From Caulobacter sp. (lineage in GTDB: Bacteria; Pseudomonadota; Alphaproteobacteria; Caulobacterales; Caulobacteraceae): a stretch of 42,575 nucleotides of DNA. This document shows positions 26,239-34,666 of this stretch, piece after piece. Numbering within the stretch: the stretch's first letter is position 1; each line of letters opens with the position of its first letter. The DNA is taken from NCBI GenBank assembly GCA_017744495.1, contig JAGIBE010000122.1:1496-44070 (forward strand). The letters are read 5' to 3'. The notes below the pieces were generated by a model. It saw nothing but the letters and a program-made list of their open reading frames with translations. It was not told the origin of the DNA and did no database searches. Position numbers and translations under genes: made by a program.

Positions 26239-27834
26239 ATGCCGGTCAGTCGTCGCAGCTTCATCCACGCCGTCGGGGCCGCCGGAGGGTATTCCGCGGC
26301 CTTCACCGCCATGCAGGCCCTGGGCCTGCTGGCTCCGTCCACGGCCTTCGCCGGCGCCCCGCCGGACCTGGCCCAGGGCGGAGGCGGCAAGGGCGCCAAG
26401 GTGGTGATCCTGGGCGCGGGCGTGTCGGGCATGGCGGCGGCCTGGGAGCTGGGCAAGGCCGGCTACGACTGCATGATCCTGGAAGCCCGAGCCCGCACTG
26501 GCGGCCGGGTCTGGACCGTACGTCGGGGCGACAAGATCGAGATGACCGACGGCTCGCGTCAGGTCTGCGCCTGGGACGAAGGCCAGTACATGAACGCCGG
26601 CGCCGCGCGCCTGCCCAGCCACCACCAGATCGTCCTGGGCTACTGTCGCGAGCTGGGCGTGGAGCTGGAGGTCGAGGTCAATTCCAGCCGCAGCGCCTTG
26701 CTGCTCAATCCCGAAGCCAACGGCGGCAAACCGATCCGGATGCGCACGGCCATCAACGACACCCGCGGCCACGTCTCCGAACTGCTGGCCAAGGCGATCA
26801 ACGCCGGCGCCCTGGACCAGGACCTGACCGCCGACGACAAGCAGCGGATGGTCGCCTTCCTCAAGACCTACGGCGATCTGTCGCCCGACCTCTTCTACAA
26901 GGGCTCGCAGCGGGCCGGTCTGAAGGTCGAGCCCGGCGCCGGCGACGAGAAGGCCGTGCCCTTCGACCCCATCAGCATGAAGGCCCTGCTGGACGAAGAC
27001 CTGTGGAGCGGCGTGCTGTTCGAGGAAGTCATCGACATGCAGGCCACCATGTTCCAGCCCAAGGGCGGCATGGACGCGATCCCCCACGCTTTCGCCAAGG
27101 CGCTGGGCCCCAAGATCATCAAGCGCCAGTGCGAGGTCCGCCAGATCCGCAAGACCGCGAAGGGCGTGAAGATCGCCTATCACGATAAGGTCGCGAACCA
27201 GGACCTGACAATCGAGGCCGACTACTGCATCTCGACCATCCCCCTGCCGGTGCTGGCCAAGATCGACGCCGATTTCAGCCCCGCCTACAAGGCCGCCATC
27301 GCCCGCACGCCCTATCGCGACAGCATCAAGATCGGCTGGCAGGCCCCGCGCTTCTGGGAAGGTCCGAAGTACCAGATCTACGGTGGTCTTTCGTTCGTGA
27401 AGGGACCCAGCAACATGGTCTGGTATCCCAGCTACGGCCTGCATTCGAAGACCGGTGTCCTGCTGGGTGCCTATGCCGGCGGCAAGCAGGCGGACGAGCT
27501 GGCCAAGATGCCGCGCGCCGCCCAGATCGAGCACACCCGCAAGGTTATCGAGGCCATGCACCCGGGCTGCGGCCAGCTGTTGGAGAAGCCCATGCAGGTG
27601 CAGTGGGCGGCCGTGCCCTACAACCTCGGCATCGGGGTGGGCTGGGCCAGCGACGACGAGCCCGACTATCACCTGTTGGGCCAGCCCGACGGGCCGATCC
27701 ACTTCGCCGGCGAGTATCTCAGCCACGTCGGCGCCTGGCAGGAGGGGGCGATCCGCGCCGCCCACCGGGCCATCGTCATGCTGGACGCCCAGCACCGGAA
27801 GGGCCGTCCGGTGACGGCTCAGCGGGTCATCTGA
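26239..27834 (+). CDS. Flavin monoamine/L-amino-acid oxidase with Tat signal
   Basis: The 531-residue flavoprotein begins with a twin-arginine signal (SRRSFIHAVGAAGG, residues 4-17), so it is probably exported with FAD bound. The dinucleotide fold VVILGAGVSGMAAAWEL (G59, G61, G64) is followed by the GG doublet in ARTGGRVWT. The C-terminal FAD motif HFAGEYLSHVGAWQEGAI contains the tryptophan typical of amine oxidases. It oxidises an amine or amino acid to the imine, releasing H2O2 and ammonia; which substrate is not clear. The ATG at 26239 has AAAGGGG upstream. A 188-bp GC-rich leader with a GCCGC/GCGGC hairpin precedes it. Convergent with the ROK repressor. Confidence 0.88.
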   Translation: MPVSRRSFIHAVGAAGGYSAAFTAMQALGLLAPSTAFAGAPPDLAQGGGGKGAKVVILGAGVSGMAAAWELGKAGYDCMILEARARTGGRVWTVRRGDKIEMTDGSRQVCAWDEGQYMNAGAARLPSHHQIVLGYCRELGVELEVEVNSSRSALLLNPEANGGKPIRMRTAINDTRGHVSELLAKAINAGALDQDLTADDKQRMVAFLKTYGDLSPDLFYKGSQRAGLKVEPGAGDEKAVPFDPISMKALLDEDLWSGVLFEEVIDMQATMFQPKGGMDAIPHAFAKALGPKIIKRQCEVRQIRKTAKGVKIAYHDKVANQDLTIEADYCISTIPLPVLAKIDADFSPAYKAAIARTPYRDSIKIGWQAPRFWEGPKYQIYGGLSFVKGPSNMVWYPSYGLHSKTGVLLGAYAGGKQADELAKMPRAAQIEHTRKVIEAMHPGCGQLLEKPMQVQWAAVPYNLGIGVGWASDDEPDYHLLGQPDGPIHFAGEYLSHVGAWQEGAIRAAHRAIVMLDAQHRKGRPVTAQRVI

Positions 27835-27858
27835 TTCACATTATCTGTATACGGAATA

Positions 27859-29088
27859 TCAGACCGCGCCGGTCTTCATCAGGGCGGCGCGGGAGGGCAG
27901 GAGCTGGGCCATAAAGGGCAGCAGGGCCGCGCCCATGGCCGCTCCGTCGGCCGAGGTCGCGGCCCGCTCGACCCGCGCCAGGGCCGGCACGTCGACGATC
28001 GCCGCCAGGCGGTCGTTGACCGCCGTCACCAGCCGGTCGAGCAGGTCGGTCGGCAGGCGGCCGCCGACATAGATGGCCTGCGGATTGACCAGGCAGCTGA
28101 TCGAAACGAACGGCTGGACCAGCAGCTTGGCCGATAGGGCGATCCAGTCCTCGACCAGGGCCTGGCCTTGCGGCGTCAGCTCGCCCAGCTGGTCGGGGCG
28201 GGTCACCACGATGCCGCCGGCCTCCAGATGCGCGTAGAGGGCCGACAGCGAGACCACCTCCTGCAGCGCCCGGGCCGGGGTTTCGGGCGAGGCGATCGGC
28301 AGGAAGCCGATCTCGCCGCTTCGGCCTTGGGCTCCGCGGAAATAGTCGCCCTCGATCACCAGACCGCCGCCCAGACCCGACGACACCAGGACGTAGAAGA
28401 AGCTAGGTCGGCGCAGGCCGTGGCCGAACTGCAGCTCGCCCAGGGCCGCGGCGGCGGCGTCGTTCTCCAGGAACACCGGCAGCGCTTGGGGCAGAATGTC
28501 TCCCATCAGCTTGCCGATGTCGGCCGTGCTCCAGACGTCGTAGTCCCCGGGACGATGCGGCAGGTCCACCCGGCCCAGGTCGTCGGGCAGGGCCACGCCG
28601 ATTCCCGACAGGCGCGGCGGCGCGCCCTTCCAGGCGGCAAGCATCTTGCGGATCTGGGCCTTGCAGAACTTGGCGACGTCGGCGGGCAGGGGGAACTCGA
28701 TCTCCTGGCTGGCCCGGGCCCGCACAGCGCCCAGCAGGTCCAACATCACCACGGTGATGTGGTCGCGGTCGATGTTCACCCCGATCGACAGGCAACCGTC
28801 GGGGTTGATCGTCAGGTTCATGGCGGGCTGGCCGCGCGCGCCCTGGACACGGCCGGCCTCCAGGATGAGGCCGTCGTCGAGCAGCCGCTTGGTGATGTTG
28901 GCCACGGCCGGCGGGGTCAGGCCGGTGATCTGGGCCAGGGTCACGCGGGTGATCGGGCCGCCCACCCGGATGGCCTGCAGGATGACCCGCTGATTGTGAT
29001 CGCCGACCCGCTCCAGATTGGCCCCGGAAAGGCTGGCGCCGGCGGTGCGCTTCCGGTTCGATTTCCGAGAAAGTTCCAGGGACGGCAT
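27859..29088 (-). CDS. ROK family transcriptional repressor (NagC/XylR type)
   Basis: The 409-residue protein has an N-terminal winged helix (about 28-85: HNQRVILQAIRVGGPITRVT, LTPPAVANITKRLLDDGL) fused to a ROK sugar-binding domain (IGVNIDRDHITVVMLDLLG; ENDAAAAALGELQFGHG). The zinc-cysteine cluster of ROK kinases and of NagC/Mlc is missing: after GEIGFLP there is no CxCGxxGC. It is divergent from a ROK kinase and probably represses it and perhaps the GH2 gene in response to a sugar. The shared gap contains AT-rich sequence suited to an operator. Convergent with the amine oxidase gene. Confidence 0.9.
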   Translation of the reverse strand: MPSLELSRKSNRKRTAGASLSGANLERVGDHNQRVILQAIRVGGPITRVTLAQITGLTPPAVANITKRLLDDGLILEAGRVQGARGQPAMNLTINPDGCLSIGVNIDRDHITVVMLDLLGAVRARASQEIEFPLPADVAKFCKAQIRKMLAAWKGAPPRLSGIGVALPDDLGRVDLPHRPGDYDVWSTADIGKLMGDILPQALPVFLENDAAAAALGELQFGHGLRRPSFFYVLVSSGLGGGLVIEGDYFRGAQGRSGEIGFLPIASPETPARALQEVVSLSALYAHLEAGGIVVTRPDQLGELTPQGQALVEDWIALSAKLLVQPFVSISCLVNPQAIYVGGRLPTDLLDRLVTAVNDRLAAIVDVPALARVERAATSADGAAMGAALLPFMAQLLPSRAALMKTGAV

Positions 29089-29267
29089 GCGGCGACCTTC
29101 GGCGAGACGCCCCTAGTAACATCGTGGCTGGCGATGGCGATAGCGGCGCTGCTTTCCAATAACGTAATTTGCTTTCTTTATTCTCCTGCGCCGACTATGA
29201 CGCAAATTGAAGCGCGCTGCGGCGTCGCTACGACAGGCTCGCGAACGAGCCGCTGGAGGAAACGGGT
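29089..29267. promoter_or_regulatory. Divergent regulatory region between ROK repressor and ROK kinase
   Basis: This 179-bp gap is clearly richer in A/T than its surroundings. AATAA (29158-29162) and TTATT (29178-29182) are inverted around ACGTAATTTGCTTTC-like sequence, reminiscent of the A/T-rich inverted operators of NagC/Mlc/XylR regulators. Just before the kinase start is a small hairpin GGCTCG-CGAA-CGAGCC (29236-29251) and then GGAGGA. Confidence 0.4.
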
Positions 29268-30188
29268 TTGATTCAAGTCGGCGTTGATTTTGGCGGCACG
29301 AAGATCGAGGCCGCCGCCTTATCGCCTGACGGCCGGTTCCTGGCTCGCGTGCGCGTCCCCAATCCCGGTTCCTATGACGCGGCCATTGTCGCGGTCCGCG
29401 ACCTGATCGCTCAGGCCGAGCACGAGGCCGGCGGGCGCGGTTCGATCGGCGTCGGGGCGCCGGGCTCGATCTCGCCGCGCACCGGCGTGATGCGCAACGC
29501 CAACTCCACCTGGTTGAACGGCCGCCGGTTCCGCGAGGATCTCGAGGCGGGGCTGGGGCGTCCCGTGCGCTTGGCCAATGACGCCAACTGCTTGGCCCTG
29601 TCGGAGGCTGTCGACGGCGCGGCCGCCGGTCTGGCGGGCGTGTTCGCCGTGATCATCGGCACCGGCTGCGGCGGCGGCCTGGCCTTCGACGGCAAGCTGG
29701 TCGAGGGCGCCAACGGCGTGGCCGGCGAGTGGGGCCACATCCCTCTGCCTTGGCCTAAGGCCGAGGAGTCGCCGGGGCCGGCCTGCTGGTGCGGCCGTCA
29801 CGGCTGTCTGGAGACCTGGATTTCGGGCACGGGTTTTCGGCGCGACCACGCCGAGCGCACGGGCCAGTCCCTGACCGGACAGGAGATCGTCGCCGCCGCC
29901 CGGGCCGGCGACGCCGGGGCCGTCGCAAGCTTCGACCGCTATCTGGACCGCCTGGGCCGGGGCCTGGCGGTGATCGCCGACATCGTCGATCCGGACGCCT
30001 TCGTGTTCGGGGGCGGCATGTCGAACGTGGCCGAGCTCTATGAGCGCCTGCCGGCCTTCGTTGAGCCGCACGTGTTCTCCGACGGCTGGAGCGCCCGGCT
30101 GGCCCCGGCCAAGTGGGGCGACTCTTCGGGCGTGCGCGGCGCGGCCCGCCTGTGGACCCAGGCCGAAGCGGCGGCCGCCCTGCCGTGA
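29268..30188 (+). CDS. ROK family sugar kinase (fructokinase/mannokinase type)
   Basis: The 306-residue kinase phosphorylates a hexose with ATP in the cytosol. The phosphate-1 motif is DFGGTKIEAA (8-17), the sugar-binding segment includes LANDANCLALSE, and phosphate-2 is IGTGCGGGLAFDG. The ROK zinc site is complete: GEWGHIPLP followed by C173-W-C175-G-R-H-G-C180. The Mak-like pattern favours fructose or mannose over glucose, but N-acetylhexosamine cannot be excluded. The start is a TTG at 29268 with GGAGGA seven bases upstream. It precedes the GH2 gene by 59 bp, so it may phosphorylate the sugar that the hydrolase releases. Confidence 0.9.
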   Translation: MIQVGVDFGGTKIEAAALSPDGRFLARVRVPNPGSYDAAIVAVRDLIAQAEHEAGGRGSIGVGAPGSISPRTGVMRNANSTWLNGRRFREDLEAGLGRPVRLANDANCLALSEAVDGAAAGLAGVFAVIIGTGCGGGLAFDGKLVEGANGVAGEWGHIPLPWPKAEESPGPACWCGRHGCLETWISGTGFRRDHAERTGQSLTGQEIVAAARAGDAGAVASFDRYLDRLGRGLAVIADIVDPDAFVFGGGMSNVAELYERLPAFVEPHVFSDGWSARLAPAKWGDSSGVRGAARLWTQAEAAAALP

Positions 30189-30247
30189 TCTGAGCGGCGC
30201 GGATCCAGACGAAGCGGCCCGAAAGAGGCCGGATCGAGGAGGAAGAC

Positions 30248-33200
30248 ATGACGACCGAGTTCATCCGACTTCGCCTGTCCGTACTGGCGACCTGCGTGGC
30301 CCTGGTCGCCGCTCCGGTCTACGCTCAGTCCGTCTACGGCCCTTACAACGCCGACCTCCCGCGCGGTGGGGACGGTCTATCGAAGTCCCTGTCGGGCGCC
30401 TCTCTGCCGGCGGACGGACCGTGGTCGTTGCAGGGCTGGATCTTGCCGGCGACGGCGTCCCCGGGGCGTGTCGTGGTGGCCGGGGTTGGCGATCCGGTGA
30501 GCGGCGGACGATTCCTGGTGCTGGAGAATGGAGTCCCCGCCGTGGTGGTCGGCTCGGCGGTCGTGAAGGGGCCCGCCGTCCTGAGAACCGGGGGCTGGAC
30601 CCACGTGGCGGCGGTGTCGGACGGGACCAGGGTCGCGCTCTATGTCGACGGCGCCAAGGCGGCCGAAGGGCCTGCGGGGCCGTTCGCCTCGGCCGCGACC
30701 GTTCAGCTGGGCCCGCGTCACCTGAGCGCGCCGTTCGGCGGCAAGGTCGCCGGCTTCACCGCTCAGACGGGCGCCCTGACGCCCGCCGAGCTGAAGGTCC
30801 TGGCGAGGACCAGGCCCGACCCCGCCCTGACGGTCTACGAGCCCGGCAGCCCAACCTGGCCGGTGCAAGTGCGCCAGATGTACGGCCAGGTCACCCCGCA
30901 GGACGCCTGGACTCGGCCCAGGACCAAAGCCCCATTCTCCAAGCCCGTGGCCGTCGCGCCCTATGCCGGTCCTGCCCTGATCGCCGCGCCCGCCTCGGAA
31001 GGCGCCGCCGCCTGGATCCTGAAGCGTTGGTCGCTTGTCGAAGCCCCGAAAGTCAGAGATGGCGGGACAGCGCTGTCGAAGCCCGGATACGATGCGAAAG
31101 CCTGGTACGCGGCCACCGTGCCCGGCACCGTGCTGACCACCCTGGTCGATCGCGGCGTCTATCCGGACCCCGATTATGGCCTCAACAACACCGTCATCCC
31201 CGAAAGCCTGAACAAGCAGGACTACTGGTACCGCACCGAGTTCACCGCGCCGTCGGGGCAGGAGGGCCGTTACCAACAACTGGTGTTCAAGGGCGTCAAC
31301 TACGCCGCCGAGGTATGGCTGAACGGCGAGAGGCTGGGCGCGCTGAAGGGCGCCTTCGCGCGGGGCCGGTTCGACGTCACCGGCAAGCTCAAGCCGGGCG
31401 CCAACGCCCTGGCGGTCAAGGTCTCGCCGCCGCCGCATCCGGGCCTGGCCCACGAGGAGAGCCTGACCGCCGGGGTAGGTGAGAACGGCGGCATGCAGGC
31501 TCTGGACGGCCCGACCTTCATCGCCAGCGAGGGCTGGGACTGGATTCCCAGCGTCCGCGACCGCAACACGGGCCTCTGGCAGGACGTGGTGTTGGCCTCG
31601 ACGGGTCCGGTGCGGATCGGCGACACCCACGTCGTCACCACGCTTCCTAAGGCGGACAACAGTGTCGCCGACGTCGAGATAACCGTTCCGGTCGAGAACC
31701 TGACCGGCGCGCCGGTCCAGGCCTCGGTGCGGGCCGCCTTTAACGATGTCGCGGTGGAGAAGACCGCCACGCTCGCTCCCGGCAAGACCGAGATAGTGTT
31801 CAAGCCCGTCGACTTCCCGCAGCTGTCGATCAGGAATCCCAAGCTGTGGTGGCCCAACGGCTACGGCCAGCAGACCCTGTACGGCATGCGCGTGCTGGCA
31901 GATGTCGGCGGCAAGAGCAGCGACCAGAAGGACAGCCGCATCGGCCTGCGTCAGATGACCTACGAGCTGTCGCTGATGGATTCGCACGGCGAGCTGCGTC
32001 GGGTCGAGGTCGACTTCTCCAAGGCCCGCCAGCTGGGCCAGGACGTCACCGACGGCAGCCACGAAGGCGTCCGCAAGGTCGCCGACGGCTGGGCCACGTC
32101 CCTGACCAAGGAGGGCGAGACCTCGCCGGCCGTGAAGGATGTCCCCGACAACGGCCTGACGCCCTATCTGGTCCTCAAGGTCAACGGGGTGAAGATCGCC
32201 GCGCGGGGCGGCAACTGGGGTACCGACGACTGGCGCAAGCGGGTGTCGCGCGAGCGGCTGGAGCCCTATTTCCGCCTGCACAAAAACGCCCACCTCAACA
32301 CCATCCGCAACTGGGTGGGCCAGAACACCGAGGACGTCTTCTACGACCTGGCCGACGAGTACGGCCTGCTGGTGCTGAACGACTTCTGGGCCTCGACCCA
32401 GGACTACCAGCTGGAACCGCAGGACGTACCGCTGTTCCTGGCCAACGCCGCGGACGTGATCAGTCGCTACCGCAACCACCCCTCGATCGCCCTGTGGTTC
32501 GGCCGCAACGAGGGCGTACCGCAGCCGATCCTCAACGAGGGTCTGGAAAGGCTGGTCCACGACCTGGACGGCACGCGCTGGTACACCGGCAGCTCCAACC
32601 GCGTGAACCTGCAGAACAGCGGACCGTACAACTACCGGGAGCCCGAGACCTATTTCACCGAGCACGCCAAGGGCTTCTCGGTGGAGGTCGGCACGCCCTC
32701 GTTCCCGACCCTGGAGGCGTTCGAAGCGGCCGTGCCCGCCGCCGACCGCTGGCCGATCAGTGACGTCTGGGCCTATCACGACTGGCATCCCACCGGGAAC
32801 GGCGCGACCAAGACCTTCATCGACGCCATGACCGCCAAGCTGGGCGCGCCGACCAGCCTCGAGGACTTCGAGCGCAAGGCCCAACTGATGAACTACGAGA
32901 CCCATCGGGCGATCTTCGAGGGCATGAACCAGGAGCTGTGGACCAAGTCGTCCGGTCGCTTGCTGTGGATGACCCAGCCGGCCTGGCCCTCGACCATGTG
33001 GCAGATCCTCAGCCACGACTACGACACCCACGCCTCGTATTACGGGACCCAGAAGGCGGCCGAACCGGTCCACGTCCAGATGAGCCTGGCCGACCGTCGG
33101 CTGGCGGTGGTCAATAACGGTCTGACGCCGATCATCGGGGCGTCCTTGCGGGCCCGGGTCTTGGGGCTGGACGGCAAGGTCCTGGCCGACCACACCTCGC

Positions 33201-33679
33201 GGATCGACGCCGGCGCGGACAGCACGACCCTGGGCGAGACGCTGGACCTGTCGGGTTCGCTGGGTCAGGGCGCGGCGATCGTGCGCCTGGACCTGGCGGC
33301 CGCCGACGGGGCGGCGTTGTCCAGCAACCTCTACTGGCTGGCCAAGGACGCCGAGGGCGAGCGCCAACTGTCGGCCATGGCGGCTCAACCCGTCTCGATC
33401 GCGGCCGCCTTGTCGGCCTCCGGCGCCGAAACGGCGGTGACGGTGGCCCTGGCCAACACCGGCGCGGCTCCAGCCCTGAACGGCAAGCTGACCCTGATCG
33501 ACGCCAAAGGCGAACGCATCCTGCCGGCCTACTACGCCGACAACTACGTCTCGCTGCTGCCGGGCGAGAAGCGGACGGTCGAGGTCAGATATCCCGGCCC
33601 GGCGCGGCCCGGCGCCAAGATCGAGCTGCGCGGCTGGAACGTCACCCCGGCGGTCGCGACCATCAGGGAGGCCCGCTGA
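30248..33679 (+). CDS. Exported GH2 glycoside hydrolase with N-terminal LamG-like domain
   Basis: The 1143-residue enzyme begins with a signal peptide (about 1-26, ending VYA), then a concanavalin/LamG-like domain (about 55-185: GPWSLQGWI, GGWTHVAAVSDGTRVALYVDG). The GH2 part follows: sugar-binding jelly roll with QDYWYRTEF, immunoglobulin-like domains, and a TIM barrel with NTIRNWVGQNTEDVFYDLAD. Putative catalytic residues are the acid/base Glu755 in WFGRNEG and the nucleophile Glu813 in FSVEVG. The pattern is closest to exo-beta-glucosaminidase and beta-mannosidase-like GH2 branches. The stop overlaps the SGNH gene by one base (TGATG), so the two enzymes are coupled. A perfect 12-bp operator-like palindrome lies in the coding region at 31066-31077. 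Confidence 0.88.
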   Translation: MTTEFIRLRLSVLATCVALVAAPVYAQSVYGPYNADLPRGGDGLSKSLSGASLPADGPWSLQGWILPATASPGRVVVAGVGDPVSGGRFLVLENGVPAVVVGSAVVKGPAVLRTGGWTHVAAVSDGTRVALYVDGAKAAEGPAGPFASAATVQLGPRHLSAPFGGKVAGFTAQTGALTPAELKVLARTRPDPALTVYEPGSPTWPVQVRQMYGQVTPQDAWTRPRTKAPFSKPVAVAPYAGPALIAAPASEGAAAWILKRWSLVEAPKVRDGGTALSKPGYDAKAWYAATVPGTVLTTLVDRGVYPDPDYGLNNTVIPESLNKQDYWYRTEFTAPSGQEGRYQQLVFKGVNYAAEVWLNGERLGALKGAFARGRFDVTGKLKPGANALAVKVSPPPHPGLAHEESLTAGVGENGGMQALDGPTFIASEGWDWIPSVRDRNTGLWQDVVLASTGPVRIGDTHVVTTLPKADNSVADVEITVPVENLTGAPVQASVRAAFNDVAVEKTATLAPGKTEIVFKPVDFPQLSIRNPKLWWPNGYGQQTLYGMRVLADVGGKSSDQKDSRIGLRQMTYELSLMDSHGELRRVEVDFSKARQLGQDVTDGSHEGVRKVADGWATSLTKEGETSPAVKDVPDNGLTPYLVLKVNGVKIAARGGNWGTDDWRKRVSRERLEPYFRLHKNAHLNTIRNWVGQNTEDVFYDLADEYGLLVLNDFWASTQDYQLEPQDVPLFLANAADVISRYRNHPSIALWFGRNEGVPQPILNEGLERLVHDLDGTRWYTGSSNRVNLQNSGPYNYREPETYFTEHAKGFSVEVGTPSFPTLEAFEAAVPAADRWPISDVWAYHDWHPTGNGATKTFIDAMTAKLGAPTSLEDFERKAQLMNYETHRAIFEGMNQELWTKSSGRLLWMTQPAWPSTMWQILSHDYDTHASYYGTQKAAEPVHVQMSLADRRLAVVNNGLTPIIGASLRARVLGLDGKVLADHTSRIDAGADSTTLGETLDLSGSLGQGAAIVRLDLAAADGAALSSNLYWLAKDAEGERQLSAMAAQPVSIAAALSASGAETAVTVALANTGAAPALNGKLTLIDAKGERILPAYYADNYVSLLPGEKRTVEVRYPGPARPGAKIELRGWNVTPAVATIREAR
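31066..31077. promoter_or_regulatory. Intragenic copy of the GACAGCGCTGTC palindrome
   Basis: This perfect 12-bp palindrome lies within the GH2 coding sequence, about 820 bases from its start. It is identical to the copies upstream of the receptor (34505-34516) and the GH3 gene (39347-39358). It may be a secondary binding site of the same regulator, or chance. Confidence 0.35.
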
Positions 33680-34437
33680 TGCTGGATCGTCGCACTTTGT
33701 TGGCGGCCGGGCTGGCCGCGCCCAGTCTCGCCCTGGCCCAGACGACCTCGGCTCCGTCTGCCCCGACATGGCCCAGCGACGAGGAGCGACTGCGCACCGA
33801 TTGGCCGTTCCTGCAGCGCTACAGGACCGAAAACGCCGCCGACCGCGATCTGCCGCTCGCCGCTCGCCGGGTGGTCTTCATCGGCGACTCGATCACTCAG
33901 GGCTGGCGCGACTCCCATCCCGCATTCTTCTCCGACAACGGCTTCCTGGGTCGAGGCGTCAGCGGCCAGGTGACGGCCCAGATGCTGGTGCGGTTCTGGT
34001 CCGACGTGGTGGCTCTGAAGCCGGCCGCTGTGCACATCCTGGCCGGGATCAACGACATCGCCCAGAACGCCGGGCCCTATGATCCGGTCGCCACCCAGGC
34101 CAACCTTCAGGCCATGACCGCCCTGGCCCAGGCCAACGGGATCGCGGTGATTCTGTCGACGGTCCTGCCGGCGGCCGAATTCCCCTGGAGGCCTGGACTG
34201 GGCCCACCGGCCAAGGTCCGGACCCTGAACGACTGGCTGCGGGTCTACGCGGCCCAGCGTGGCGCGGTCCTGGCTGACTACACCCGCGTGATGGACGACG
34301 GTGCAGGCGGCATGAAGCCGGGCTTGGCCTATGACGGCGTGCACCCGACTCGCGAAGGTTACGCCGTCATGGAGCCTGTGGTCCTGGCCGCCATCGCTCA
34401 GGCCCTGAGCCGCCCCCGTATCGGGCGGCCACGCTGA
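33679..34437 (+). CDS. Exported SGNH/GDSL hydrolase (carbohydrate esterase)
   Basis: The 252-residue enzyme shows the four SGNH blocks: catalytic Ser71 in VVFIGDSITQG, Gly in GVSGQVTAQM, Asn in LAGINDIAQNAG, and Asp-x-x-His in YDGVHPTREGY. The N-terminus (DRRTLLAAGLAAPSLALAQ) looks like a Tat or Sec signal, so it acts outside the cytosol. It probably removes acetyl groups from a sugar polymer. The start ATG shares one base with the GH2 stop. Typical relatives are found in polysaccharide loci next to glycosidases, which supports joint action with the GH2 enzyme on an acetylated glycan. Confidence 0.9.
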   Translation: MLDRRTLLAAGLAAPSLALAQTTSAPSAPTWPSDEERLRTDWPFLQRYRTENAADRDLPLAARRVVFIGDSITQGWRDSHPAFFSDNGFLGRGVSGQVTAQMLVRFWSDVVALKPAAVHILAGINDIAQNAGPYDPVATQANLQAMTALAQANGIAVILSTVLPAAEFPWRPGLGPPAKVRTLNDWLRVYAAQRGAVLADYTRVMDDGAGGMKPGLAYDGVHPTREGYAVMEPVVLAAIAQALSRPRIGRPR

Positions 34438-34490
34438 ACGTGACCTGAAAGCCGCATAACGAAAATCAGTTTCTGAATTTCCGCCCAGAT

Positions 34491-34516
34491 TTGACAGCGC
34501 TGTTGACAGCGCTGTC
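34491..34516. promoter_or_regulatory. Tandem operator and probable -35 of the TonB-dependent receptor gene
   Basis: TTGACAGCGCTG occurs twice in exact tandem (34491-34502 and 34503-34514). Each unit contains the ACAGCGCTGT palindrome (34494-34503 and 34505-34516, the second extended to 12 bp). The second TTGACA can act as a -35 with TAGGTT (34526-34531) as a weak -10 at 17-bp spacing, so a bound repressor would cover the promoter. The centred-CG form is typical of LacI-family operators. Confidence 0.65.
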
Positions 34517-34572
34517 TGTTCTCCATAGGTTGAGGCTACCGGCACTGAAAAATAAGCCGGAAATCCACGGGA

Positions 34573-34630
34573 GGATGCGCACGCATCCCTCAAACTTCGC
34601 GTCTTGGCTCGATCGGCACAGCTGATCGAG
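34573..34630 (+). other. Leader hairpins upstream of the TonB-dependent receptor gene
   Basis: Two small stem-loops lie in the roughly 130-base leader: GGATGC/GCATCC (34573-34588) and CTCGATC/GATCGAG (34608-34614 with 34624-34630). They may stabilise the message of this abundant protein. The receptor's AGGGGAA site lies just downstream. Confidence 0.4.
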
Positions 34631-34666
34631 AACGAGAACTGCTGCCGCACATCAGGGGAATGCACA

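Noticed and set aside
30377-33769. 1130-codon minus-strand frame opposite the GH2 gene
   Set aside because: Antisense shadow of a gene with signal peptide and catalytic motifs; no recognisable domain on the minus strand.
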